Assembly: GCF_029227915.1 (NCBI RefSeq) | Contig: NC_079879.1 | Span: 7,194,001-7,258,000 of the forward strand | DNA: 64,000 nucleotides | Source: Hydractinia symbiolongicarpus | Taxonomy: Eukaryota; Cnidaria; Hydrozoa; Anthoathecata; Hydractiniidae | Direction of reading: 5' to 3' | Part shown: positions 23,760-34,812 of the stretch, in pieces | Position numbering within the stretch: position 1 is the first letter of the stretch | Layout: every line of letters begins with the position of its first letter | The notes under the pieces: generated by a model | Databases searched by the model: none | Told to the model about the DNA's origin: nothing | What the model saw: only the letters and a program-made list of their open reading frames with translations | Position numbers and translations under genes: made by a program

Positions 23760-25452
23760 TCGAGATTATCGATCAGACTGAAAGAAAGATGGAGTTTTCA
23801 AAACAAATGATTGTGCTTTTTCTAACAGTTGTTAATTTCACACAATCCACGCCACCTTTAAATCCTAACTTGCAGATGTGTTATGGAGCAGGGCTAGATT
23901 GCACGCACTGTTCTTCATGTTACCCTGGTGGTTGGTGCGTAACAAATCCTGGAAGTAAACCTAAATGTCTGTGTATGTACGGTTGGACTGGACCAAATGC
24001 TGAATGGGTACCAGACACCTCGGATCCTGCTTGGGGTAAGAACAGAATAAGGGCTGACAACTGTTTGGAACCTTGTCACTACACTCATCATGTCAGGTAA
24101 ATTTAGTCGAATTCTATTAATAAAATGATTAAACACCACACTGTTGACTGACAATAAATAATTTTTATTAAGGAATCAGACATGTGTGCATCATGTAGAC
24201 CCAGTTATATGTGATCCAAAGTGCGAACTAACACACGGAAAGTGTCTTCCAAATGGAAGATGTCAATGTTGTCGTGGCTGGTCTGGACCTAATGGAGTTT
24301 ATGATTACACTTTGGGAACGTACTTAGCTGATTATTGTGATGCGAAGTGTCCATTCCTTGGTGAAGGAATACCGTGAGTGAGATTTAACTATTGAAAATT
24401 ACCTTTAACTCTCGAAAAGATAGTTAAATAAAAGATAGATAAAATCTTATTTTTTGCGCCTTTCTGATTTCACCATAGAAATCCTGGTTGTCACTCCGAT
24501 CCAAATGACAACGTACCAGCATGTAATCCAAAATGTGTAGCAAGTGACGGAGAATGCATGGTTGATGGTAGATGCATGTGTTGTGCTGGATGGACTGGAC
24601 CGCATGCAAAGTTTTTGACACACGGTGTACACAAAGGAATAGTTGTGGCAGATTTCTGTGATGTTTATTGCCCTTACAAAATAAATGGAGCGTAAGTGAT
24701 TTTCACCAATTTTTGTGTTGTTTTCTTTATGTAATTTCAATACATGTTGTGATTGGACATGATTCTAGACTTCATTTTCTATATTTTTCCAATTTTTTTT
24801 TAGAATAAACGAATTGTGTGTTGTCCCTGATTATGTGAGCAGACGAAGAGACGCAGGTTACAAAATAACTGTTTAAAAATCAAGCAAACTTGAGTTGTTT
24901 GAGATGTTTTTCGGGTGTTGATTGGTGGTTGCAAATTTTTAGTTACGATTTTAAAATAGGGATTAAAATATGCAGGAATAACATTTCTTGACATTATTTC
25001 CGTTGATATTCTTTCTATATTCAGCAAATCGTCTTTGTCAGTACTTTAGACGTTTTAATTTCGTTTTATTTTTTGTGATGCGAATATTTTGCATTTAAGT
25101 TCATTAGATGCTATTTACCAATTTTTAATTGTATATGTTATACTGGAAAGTTGTATGCTGTTCTTTAAATACATTTAATAATGTATCGTTATTTTAGTGT
25201 GCGCTGGTCGCATCAATATTTTGTAAATTGTTTGTATAGTTAAGAAATAATATAGCCTGCAAATTATTTAATGTAAAGCATTTTTTTTGATTAAAAAAAT
25301 CTATGGAAAAATGTTTTATTTACTGATTCCAACACAAATTTTATGATCTATAAAAAATGGCTGCTTTGATGGGGTGTACTAAGACCCTGTAATCTGAGGT
25401 CTTCCTTGATTTTAAGAAATTATCTTTTACTCTTCTTATAATCAGATTTGTC
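23760..25452 (+). repeat. Right arm of large palindrome, copy 1
   Basis: Reverse-complement match to 20556-22250. Homology starts just upstream of the ATG (GATTATCGATC...GAAAGAAAG) and extends beyond the gene through ATTCCAACACAAATTTTATG and TTAAGAAATTATCTTTTACTC to about 25452. Confidence 0.9.
23789..24876 (+). CDS. Secreted three-module cysteine-rich protein B
   Basis: Exons 23789-24096, 24173-24373, 24479-24691 and 24804-24876; introns are GT-AG and phase 2; 264 residues. It has a signal peptide (MIVLFLTVV core) and the same three modules as protein A. In module 1 it reads GGWCVTNPGSKPKC where A, C and D have I and N at the two variable positions. All conserved cysteines are present, so the gene looks functional. 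It lies on the right arm of the palindrome, divergent from A, and probably shares its control region. Its role is unknown: secretion is supported by the signal peptide and by the absence of membrane segments after it. Confidence 0.87.
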
Positions 25453-27745
25453 TACTTATCACAGTCTGGCCCCCTAAAAATAGATTTTTCAACGGTTTTT
25501 AGGTGTGTCGAATATAAGCGAAATCTATTATTTGCTAACATTATGGATTATGTTCGCGGCAGGTAATCGGTCAGGTAAACAATAGATATTGTTTGTTAAA
25601 TGGAAGAAGAATTACAGTAGTGTTGTGAGAAGCTGTTAATGACTTTAAGTCAAGTTAAGAGCAGTCTTTACCTGCTTCAAGAAAACTTTAGCAGGTTTTA
25701 CATTTTGATAAAAGTCGTTCTTGGTCAGGCATACCAGGAAACCAACTTTAATATCAGGGTAGATGAAGGGGAGAATTTTAATTGCAGTAATTCCGCCCTT
25801 GTGATACAAATTGATGCCAAGTATTGCGGTCGCCTTTTTTTCACTGGCACGTCAAAATTTAAACGGTCTGGTGGGCAAAAAAGTCGATTTAATTCCTTTG
25901 AAGATGTTATTGGCAACAAGGAACGACATGAAGACTGGAAGTGTTAAAAATTATACTGCAGATTTCACACAATAAGTTCTTATCTTATCTTATTTTAACT
26001 AATTTTGTTTTTTTTGCAGCTGATGATAGTGAAATGTGTATGATATTTTTTATAAGCAACACACAATTCGGTTAAGTTTGTCTTTTTTTTAGCTCAATTG
26101 CTTTTTGCTCGTTTCCATTGGGAAATATTTTATTCAAGTGTTGGTTTCTCATTCGGGCTAATTAATGCGAGAGTTGAAATGAAACGTTAATCGCGTTTGT
26201 CGCACATGTCTACAAAACTATTATTGTTTTTATAACTTCTGTTTTTTTTTCGTCTCGTTTTTATTTTCTCATTCAAGGTCATTGGTTGCTTACTAGTTCC
26301 TTTGTTATTTGATGAGTTTTAGTCCAACGTTGCCTTTGAAAAAGCAGGTATTAATGTTCAATGTATGTTGTTAATTCAATTCCTAAGTGTATTAGAGGTT
26401 GGGTATGATACTCGTTCCACCTGCTGGTTTTTGCTCATAACTTTTCTGTCTATAAATAATATCTTGGAAGAACCCGTTATCTTCATGTCGGCCTAAAGTG
26501 TGTCTTTTTAATTTGATGCATATATAGTATATTTGATATATTAATTGAATATATTGTAAAAGTATAAAGAGGTTGTATTTTGTCTTTATAAAACACTTTA
26601 CAATAAATAGAAGCGTATTTCTCATCTAAAAGAGTGTACTAGGGGCACAGAGTTTGAAAAATATACAGATCAAAATATTAATATCTTGCGATCACTTACA
26701 GGGTGGGTGGTTTTAATATTATGTCATGTCTAATAATAAATTTCTCAACAATATTGAAGTTGCTGTTCTAACATGACCTTTAGTGCAGAACTGAAAATAA
26801 CGAGACAATCTTATGCCTTTTGCTTTTAGTTTTATTGCCTTCTATATTTTAAGATGTAACACAATCTAGTGTTGAATTTCTTATACACAATTTCAAAGCG
26901 CTCATTTGACGTTTAAATCGATGCACCTACTTTTTCCTTATTAACACGGTAGAGGTGAAGGTGAATGAATTACTCTATCAGTATTTCTGGGTCAATTGAC
27001 AAGTAACAGAAGCACTATAAACTCATATAATCTGGAAGTGTCGCACTAAAGTACGTTTTAAATTTAAATCAACCAGCAGGGTTTTGTATTCAGGGTCCAA
27101 ATAGAATACCTAAAGGTGCAAACATAGGGGACTATTTTGTTGACAGTCACCTCTACTTATCAGGGATGTTCTAATTTTTTAACCATTTATTACCGCTTAT
27201 AGCACGGAGGATGACAGGCGTCTATAACGGGTAATTAGGTCATATTGCGCTCTTCTTTAGAACACGCAGTCTTTCTCATACTTCAGGTTAAAACTTATTT
27301 ATTTTAAAGAGACGGTGGAATTACAGCTTTTTTTGAAATTTACGATGTTGTGGTACAGTTGCATGCAAAAGAAATTTAACACATACCCTACGGACTACTT
27401 ATCTATTTTCAGTTTCAGATTCCTGACTATCCCCTTTACTTATTACTTGAAGGCAGTTTTCCCATATAGTAAGTTGTCTTGTCTTTTCTGTTTCTGTCGT
27501 AAAATCAACACAAAATAACACAGGAATTTTCTAAGTACGGCTGCAAGAGGTGATTAGTCCGCCTCTCAGATCAGTCAGATTCACAAAACATAAAAATAAG
27601 TAAATATTATAATATATGTGAAAAAAAGAATGAGTTTTATATTTAAAATAAATTGCAATATTTTATCATCTTTATAACAGTGTGAATACATAGTTTTCTG
27701 GTCTCTTAACTTTAATTTTAATACAACTACAGTTGTTTTAACTTG
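25453..27745. other. Interval between palindrome and GPCR 1
   Basis: AT-rich, collinear with 61585-63875. The 102-codon frame at 25639-25947 has no recognised domain; in copy 2 the same frame ends seven codons earlier through a C-to-T change (CGA to TGA at the end of GNKE). I regard it as unproven. No other coding signal is seen. Confidence 0.5.
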
Positions 27746-28717
27746 TTATTGCTCTGTTTTACTGATTTCCATACTTCTTAATGAATATTCCTCGCTTAGA
27801 GTTCTATTCTGCAAATCAACTTTGTTTGTTTCATGACATCGAAAAATGTGTGTTAGCTTTTGTTTTACATTCTTGTTTAAGGCAATAAAAATGATTGCAT
27901 TGATAAACGCATTGCAATACGTTAGAGTATAACTCAAAACCAAATAATATTCCAATCCTAATCTTTGTTTCTTTTTTTCGTACATAATCCAATGCATTGT
28001 CGACAGTGTATTGTAAGGGAAGAAACAGATAAATACGGCTGGTAGGATTCTTGAAGCAACTTTTGTCATAACTTTATCAATCCTCTTTAGACCAGTCAAT
28101 CTGTTCATGTTTTGATTGTGTTTCTTCGCTGCAATTATACCCATCAGATAGATTGGAAACAGGGCAAACCCAAGAAAAATATCATAAGCAGCTCCGATTT
28201 TAAATGCGATCAGAAAAAAGTCGCAAGCGATTCCAAATACGTTTAAACAGGCTTGCGATAAAGATAACATACTAAGAATTATTATGATAAATTTTCTCTT
28301 CTGATTCATCAAGTTATTCATATTAATGTTTAAAAATCGCAATCGAACCAGGCGATCACAAGCTATCACAATAAGCAAGTAACAAGAAAAATGGGTAAGA
28401 AAAACAGTACAAAAATACGAAGCGTTCTCGATTCCACATTGTATTGTCTTTGATTCAAAAGTATGAATGAGTATAAGTGCAAAAAATGGTTGTGAGATTA
28501 AAGCTGAACAACAATCGCATATACTGAGATAGAAGATAAACTTCACTGATGTGTTCTTTAGTTGTTTGGAAGCATAAATTCCATAAATGACAGCAACATT
28601 TGTGAATAAATTGATAACGCTGATTGTGATGTTGATGCAAGCAAAAACAATACGATCTGTTCTTGTTAAATTGTAAAGAACTGTGTATGGCGTGATGCAA
28701 GAATATTTTTTTACCAT
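27746..28717 (-). CDS. Class A (rhodopsin-like) GPCR 1
   Basis: An intronless 323-residue receptor with seven hydrophobic segments. A short N-terminus holds an N-glycosylation site (NLT, residues 16-18). Segment 1 has the TNVAV form of the GNxxV motif (Asn 40), segment 2 has LSICD (Asp 68), Cys 94 before segment 3 is the usual disulfide cysteine, and the DRY motif appears as DRL (121-123). Segment 6 has FICFFPY, with Phe in place of the usual Trp, and segment 7 ends NAIIF in place of NPxxY. The altered segment-7 motif marks a divergent lineage-specific family; the ligand is not predictable. It is the most upstream of four related genes on this strand, and its C-terminal tail most resembles that of the partial gene at the right edge. 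Confidence 0.92.
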   Translation of the reverse strand: MVKKYSCITPYTVLYNLTRTDRIVFACINITISVINLFTNVAVIYGIYASKQLKNTSVKFIFYLSICDCCSALISQPFFALILIHTFESKTIQCGIENASYFCTVFLTHFSCYLLIVIACDRLVRLRFLNINMNNLMNQKRKFIIIILSMLSLSQACLNVFGIACDFFLIAFKIGAAYDIFLGFALFPIYLMGIIAAKKHNQNMNRLTGLKRIDKVMTKVASRILPAVFICFFPYNTLSTMHWIMYEKKKQRLGLEYYLVLSYTLTYCNAFINAIIFIALNKNVKQKLTHIFRCHETNKVDLQNRTLSEEYSLRSMEISKTEQ

Positions 28718-31700
28718 TCTTATGAATGAAATACACAGTCGTAATAAATATTTAGAGATCTTTCTAAAATTTCAAACTATCTCTTTCTGTCATATCTGCT
28801 CATAACATGAAAGTCATTTTCTCTTATAAGTTTTGTATAGAAAATTAGTCATCAGTTCTAAGAAATATGAAACTGTTACATTTTAGAAAATTAATTAACT
28901 TCCATCACTATAAGTTTGTAGTTAAGTTTAAAAATCATAGGATAAGTGAGGTTTTATGCTTCAATATCTCGTGTTTAGTATTACATACTTCACTTTCTGT
29001 TTATATTTTACGTCTAAAACGGACACACAGAAAGGATAACTGAACATATGCTCTATTAAGAGGTATATAATAACCGTTACAATAGGAAAAGAATATTACA
29101 AAATAACCTGTGAAATAAGTTGAAAAATACTTGAAAAAGAAAACAGTTTAGAGGACCTAATTAACCTTTTTCCACTTACAAGTAAAATCCTGTTATATTT
29201 TTTTATCTTGTTTGTTCTTAAAAAATTAAAATCTCGCTATGACTTTTATATATGCGTTAATTCTCCCTGTTTTTTAGCTGCATACGCTGTATCAAGGAGG
29301 TTTAAACCTCCTTGGTTGTAAATATTCTACCGTGTCTTACAGAATAATAATTTTTAGAATTGACGCTATTAATCTAATATTGGTGAAAAAGATTTTCCTT
29401 TATTATGATAAAAACTATCTGTGTGTGTGTCTGTAACAGGCGAAGGGGATTATATTTCCTACATTTGTTATACAACGAGACTTATAAAATACTCCTTAAA
29501 AACTATAAACTTTTGTTGTTTCGCAGATTATAATTTATAGTGACCAGAATTTGAAAGCAAAATTGTTACGTTAAAACCTGCTTTTAATTAATGAAAAAAG
29601 TTAAACATTGCTTAACGTTGAAAGAAAGTACAAAAAATATTGTTCTCGTGTATCCTATTTTTAGAACTTTTCTGCAAATATATGTTGGAAATTGCACGTT
29701 TATTTACAAACAAAGAAAATGAAGAAAATGAAAGATTATCAGTTTTAAGATATGAGAAAAAAAGTACATTTTAAGAAGTTTCTGTAAGTGGATTTTTTGT
29801 TTGCTGTCTGTGTTTCCCGCTTTTTGGTTGAAATTAACATCAACACTCAATTTCATAATAAAGGATTATTTTTTATATTTATTGATGTGTGCTTATTTGT
29901 TTGTTTAGTTTAAAAAAAAAAAAGAAACAGAAAAAGCTATTTTTTTTTTCAAAAGCGCCGTAACAATACTTTTCGTAAAATCTTAAAACCCAGTGGACGG
30001 TTAGCATGCTCTCTTAAGATGTTCTTAAATGTTGGCCTAAATTTTTTAAAACTAGGTTCTAATGAAAACAAAAACGTGAAACTTTTATACTTTAGCGCCA
30101 ACAAGGCAACTTGTCCCCAGGGCTCTTCTACGCCTATAATTTTGTGTTGGGACGGCTCCGTAATAACTCTGATCCAGGTAAATGAAAATCACCTTTATTT
30201 GGCGTTGGTTGGTGGTTGGTGGTTTGAGAAGTTTTGTATTGTTGGTTTTCAAGCATTTTTACACTCATTGCCCTAAAATAAACATTATAAAAATAACTTA
30301 AGAAGTTAATCTCCTGTCATACGGTTTATGGTTAACAACAGCTTAGCTTCGAGTTTCTTAGCATTGCGTGTTGTCAGGAGTTATGTCGTTTTATGTATTT
30401 TGATTGAGTTCTGAGATTTCTAAGCATGAATTATAGAAGCCAACAAACATATATATAGCATACCAAAGAAAGATATTTTTTATATATGCGTAGAAAGAAA
30501 CACAAATACGGCTCCTGACTGCTCAAGTCTTCCATTTGAGCTACAGAAACCTTCGCAATTTGCCCAACTAGACGATTATCTATGTGGAAAGCGAACCCAC
30601 AACCAATTAGGCATGAGTCGAACGCTCCATTAAGTGGGTTGCTGATCCCCAAGACCCAGATATCACAATATAATTACATAAATAAGTCATTCCTCTAAAA
30701 GAAAATTTTATGGATTAAAGAGTCTAATATAGACTTATAAATTTCTCCTACTCTTACAGATTTATCTTATGCAGATTTTACAGAATGAAAGTGCTATCCT
30801 AAAAAGAAGCTCTGTCGAAGATTATATTTATATATCCCGTTCATATCCTTCTACTACTAGTTTCGGTTTTTAACAAATCATTGAAAAAGATATTAGTTAT
30901 TTTTCAATTTTAATTGACAGGCACTATGGTGTTCTCCAGCAAGTATGTCACTAAAATTAATTATCGAGAAAGCGAAACTAATTGTAAAAGTAAAAATTGT
31001 AATGTTACAATGTTTGTTATATATGTTTTAAAAAAATAAGAATTCTATTTTATTTCCTTATTCAGATCATGTCTACATCGTTTAACTACTTTTTCTGATA
31101 ACTATCGCAATGCAACGATTTCAAAATTTTATAGCGCAATATTTCGTAGTGTGAACACAAAATCTTGTTTTTGCCTTCAGTTTATCATTGTGCAGATGTT
31201 TTGTATGACTATGGGAAGTAATATAGCGATATCAAGAAATAAATTAACATTTCTTTGTTAATACATTGCAAAACATGTGAAGCTCTATTGAACAGCATCC
31301 TAAAGATATACAAAGAAATAGTTTTTTTTGATTTTTCAGACATTGGAAAAAGTATCAAACAAAAGAGCATGGATTTATCCAGGTTGATAAAAAATGATGG
31401 AATTCATACGATGCAAAATATTATGATGGGAACACCAGGAAAACGACATATAACGATTTTGTCTACACCTTTAGACTTCCATATCAGTAACAAATTATCC
31501 GACATGATTTAGGCATCCTTATTGCGGCCGTGTTCATTAAATTTAAAATATTTTAGGTACATGTGAAGTTATCTACAAAATCAAATTAGAAAAAATCCTG
31601 CGTCAAATAACAGAACCTCGTTATTAACCTATCAGACTCCATCTGTTAAAATTTTTGATATTATCTACAACTTGCAATTAGTTGTTGGGATACGTACTTT

Positions 31701-32231
31701 CATTAGAACTTGAAACTTTGTTTTTATTTTATCATAGAAAATCATTTTGTTAGTTTAGGTTCGGAAATTAACTCCCTGTGTTTTTGATCATTACGAAAAA
31801 AGTTTAACAAAATCGGTTTTCCACCATTTCACCATTCGAAATATTTAAAAAATCTCAAGATATAGCATATAATTTTTCATTTATTTACAAAAAACTTATA
31901 ACTGAGGTCAAATTCTATAAATTTTATTACCATTACTAAAGCGATATTGCTTTCTCTTTATTTTTTATGCTATACAATAACTGTACCATCTAAATGTTTT
32001 TTACTACAAGTCTATCAAAAATTGCAAGACACGAGAATAAAACCAAAGTATCAATTTATGCTCAAGTCATTATAAAACCTGTGTCCTACCTCAACTAGTT
32101 ACTCTGCTTCAGGCGGATTATGGTGAAGGATAGAATCTCTGACAAGTGAAATTCGTTTAATCATTTTCGTACTCTATCTAAACATTTCAGTTAATTCATT
32201 TGAGTAAAACTGAATCTTTGATCTGTCCGAT
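28718..32231. other. Interval between GPCR 1 and GPCR 2
   Basis: AT-rich and without a supported gene. It contains a perfect 22-bp palindrome (CAAGGAGGTTT and its complement, 29293-29314), a GT run near 29420, and a SINE at 30508-30655. The frame 31255-31512 shows no domain and lies in an ordinary AT-rich setting. Confidence 0.55.
30508..30655 (-). mobile_element. tRNA-derived SINE
   Basis: On the minus strand: AATGGAGCGTTCGACTCATGCC, then GTGGGTTCGCTTTCCAC (degenerate B box), GTCTAGTTGGGCAAATT and AGCTCAAATGGAAGACTT. Head and body match the element at 10773-10950, in opposite orientation. Confidence 0.72.
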
Positions 32232-33197
32232 TTATATATTACATGTTTCAATATCTCTTCGACATGGCTCTTTATGATTTTTAGTTTCAGATATAATTTC
32301 ATTCGCATCATGTAATCGAAAGAAAAGTATCGACAACTTCTGTTTTACCTTCTTGTTTAAGGCAATAAAAATAATTGCATTGATAAACGCATTGCAGAAT
32401 GTTAAGATGTAACTCAAAACCAAATAAAATTCAAATCCGGTTTTATGTCTTTGTTTTTCGTACATGATCCAATGCATTGTCGACAATGTGTTGTAAGGGA
32501 AGAAACAGATGAATACAGCTGGTAGGATTCTCGAAGCAACTTTTGTCATAAGTTTATCAATCTTTTTCAAGCCAGCCAATCTGTTCATATTTTGATTGTG
32601 TTTCTTCGCTGCAATTATACCCATCAGATAGATTGGAAACAAGGTAAACCCAAGAAAAATATCATAAGCAGCTCCGATTTTAAATGCGATCAGAAAAAAA
32701 TCGAAAGCGATTCCAAATACATTTAAACAGGCTTGCGATAGAGATAACATACTAAGAATTATTATGATAAATTTTCTCTTCTGATTCATCAAGTTATTCA
32801 TATTGATGTTTAAAAATCGCAATCGAACCAAGCGATCACAAGCTATCACAATAAGAAAATAAAATGACGTGTGAGTGAGGAAAACACTACAAAAATGCGT
32901 AGCATTTTCCAATCCGCATTGTATTGTCTTTGATTCAAAAGTGTGAATGAGTATAAGTGCAAAAAAAGGCTGTGAAATTAAAGCTGAACAACAATCGCAT
33001 ATACCGAGATAGAAAATAAACTTTACTGATGTGTTCTTTAGTTGTTTAGAAGCATAAATTCCATAAATGACAGCAACATTTGTGAATAGATTGATAACGC
33101 TGATTGTAATGTTGATACAAGCAAAAACAATACGATTTGTTCTTGTTAAATTGTAAAGAACCGAAAATGGTGTGATGCAAGAATAATTTGTCTCCAT
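32232..33197 (-). CDS. Class A (rhodopsin-like) GPCR 2
   Basis: An intronless 321-residue paralogue of GPCR 1. The start METNYSCITPF (ATG at 33197) aligns with the starts of GPCR 1 and 3; the open frame extends ten codons further only by way of a TTG, so I do not use it. It keeps the segment-2 Asp, the extracellular Cys, DRL for DRY, FICFFPY in segment 6 and NAIIF in segment 7. With GPCR 3 it shares HTSFYFLIVIACDRL in segment 3, while its segment-4 sequence is that of GPCR 1. The tail (residues after about 285) is unlike the others. A MITE begins only 36 bp upstream of the ATG, so the ancestral promoter has been displaced or replaced. Confidence 0.91.
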   Translation of the reverse strand: METNYSCITPFSVLYNLTRTNRIVFACINITISVINLFTNVAVIYGIYASKQLKNTSVKFIFYLGICDCCSALISQPFFALILIHTFESKTIQCGLENATHFCSVFLTHTSFYFLIVIACDRLVRLRFLNINMNNLMNQKRKFIIIILSMLSLSQACLNVFGIAFDFFLIAFKIGAAYDIFLGFTLFPIYLMGIIAAKKHNQNMNRLAGLKKIDKLMTKVASRILPAVFICFFPYNTLSTMHWIMYEKQRHKTGFEFYLVLSYILTFCNAFINAIIFIALNKKVKQKLSILFFRLHDANEIISETKNHKEPCRRDIETCNI

Positions 33198-33232
33198 TTT
33201 AGTACGTTCGAACACAATTGCTGCCAATATCT

Positions 33233-33340
33233 ATATTATAATGCCCGTATACGTCTGTTAGTCCGTCTGTCTGTCACGCAAAATGGTAGCTTAGCTGCGA
33301 CGGACGAACCCGAGAATTTTTCCACGGGCTATCGACTAGT
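33233..33340. mobile_element. MITE-like element with ATTATAATGCCCGTAT end
   Basis: One end reads TATTATAATGCCCGTATAC followed by GTCTGT repeats; the other reads CCACGGGCTATCGACTAG. The same two ends, in reverse orientation, bound 36919-37022. No ORF. Confidence 0.75.
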
Positions 33341-34700
33341 CTTATTATTTTAACACTAAACTTTTTTGTTCTTTAACTTTCGATTTTTTAATCTATTTAA
33401 TGTGCTGACATGTAAATAACCCTCAGGGTTTGTCTTTTTTTCAAAAAAAAAAAATTTTAATTTATTCTTGAAAGTGATCACCGTGTACATATACTGTAAT
33501 TACTTTAGTATTGCAGGCGTTTAGTAAGCATGATACGCATTACCCCTTCAAATGCACATGTGATGTAGAATTTATACAGGAGCATTTATTACTGACAATT
33601 TTCCACAGTAAAACATTGTTTTTGGGAAGGGGAGTTTAGCTAGCCAACTTTTATTGATTTTCGCCGGTCAGGGCGAAATCTTTAAAATGGCCTGATGAGG
33701 TAGAAATAACCATTTGAAGCCTGGATGCTGATAAATGGCGTATCCAGACTAAGGCAACAAAGGCTGATTTACACGGGACTTGGTCGTAATTTCTCGCGAC
33801 GTCTGAAAGCAAAGAGGATAAATGAATTAATAAAGATTAGCATTTTATTTAGCTTTTTGATGTAAAAAAAAGTATATCATCAAAATGTTTAAAATTGTTC
33901 TTATGGAGAAAAGAAGTTCTCGTAATTTAAGTTAGCTATGATTCACAGTTACAATAATATATAACCAAGAATTGAATTTAAAATTTTAGAATATTCAATG
34001 ACTTTGTTCCCCTATATCATAGTCATAGGAAATTTTCATTTTCTCTTTTGACTATGCCCTTATTACTCAGTCCACTTCAAAGTTCAGTTCTTTTTCAGAT
34101 TATTGCTAACGGCGGAAATCTTTAAGCCGCATAACGTCTTGTTTCGATTAGACTACCTATTTAGTACTGACTGAGTGCTGAAATTTTGTGATTTCTCCAT
34201 AAGTTCTTTTGCAAAAGTTTTATACTTTGCTTCGGGCATTGCATTTTTAAGACGGTGAAAAATAAGTTGTTGTATTGTGTTAAATAAATACTTTTTACTT
34301 GTATATTTGTCGGCAGATGATCACCAAAGGGGTTGCTAAGGACGTATATATAGCGGATAAGATACAGACCAGATTTAAAGAATATTAATCTAGCGGAATG
34401 ACAAAAAACTAGTTAGACAATTTAATGTCAGTATATTATTTTTCTTACTTCGACCATCCTTAAATGCAAAATTTCTCATATGTGTCAATATGTGCGAAAA
34501 AACGGATCCTTTTATCTGAAAAGTAGACTTTCTGGCAGGTATGACGTCATTTTTTATGCCAAAAAAGTCAAACCAAAAATCAAGGTTGTAGCATGAACAA
34601 CACCTGAGAAATTAAAGTAGATTTCAAAATGTTAATATTGCAAAGCCTGTGTGACGTATATTTGTCGTATATGTGACGTAGTTTGCTATCCCCATTAAGT

Positions 34701-34812
34701 CCAACCTCGTTCTCAGTTCTTTTTTGTCTTTTATTGGCGCTGCGCTTATTAATAGGTCTGGTCTCGCCGTCCGATATACAAAAAGAGACAACAGGTTCTA
34801 GGATCGAGGTTG
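34701..34812. mobile_element. hAT-like MITE with 8-bp target duplication
   Basis: Ends CCAACCTCGTTCTCAG and CTAGGATCGAGGTTG are inverted repeats, and the element is flanked on both sides by CATTAAGT (34693-34700 and 34813-34820). An 8-bp duplication and CA..TG-type ends fit the hAT superfamily. A related copy is at 48787-48878. Confidence 0.85.

Larger units (their letters stand above)
13149..27870 (+). repeat. Segmental duplication, copy 1 (partner 49076-64000)
   Basis: From CTGAAGCTGTTTTC at 13149 onward the sequence is collinear with 49076 onward, with scattered substitutions and small indels, in direct orientation. The offset is 35927 at the start and about 36130 at the end because of indels. 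The left breakpoint is sharp: sequences before 13149 and 49076 are unrelated. The right end cannot be seen because copy 2 runs off the window. Every gene between has a counterpart. Confidence 0.97.

Noticed and set aside
25639-25947. 102-codon frame, shortened to 95 in copy 2
   Set aside because: Intriguing because mostly conserved, but the whole block is, and the C-terminus is lost in copy 2. No domain, no splice context. Not listed as a gene.
26018-26040. Second hammerhead-like motif (CTGATGA ... GAAA)
   Set aside because: Only four bases separate the two core motifs, so no helix II can form, and no cleavage triplet follows. The same applies to 33691-33710.
33198-33227. Ten-codon N-terminal extension of GPCR 2
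   Set aside because: It begins with TTG and is absent from GPCR 1 and 3; the ATG at 33197 aligns with the other starts.
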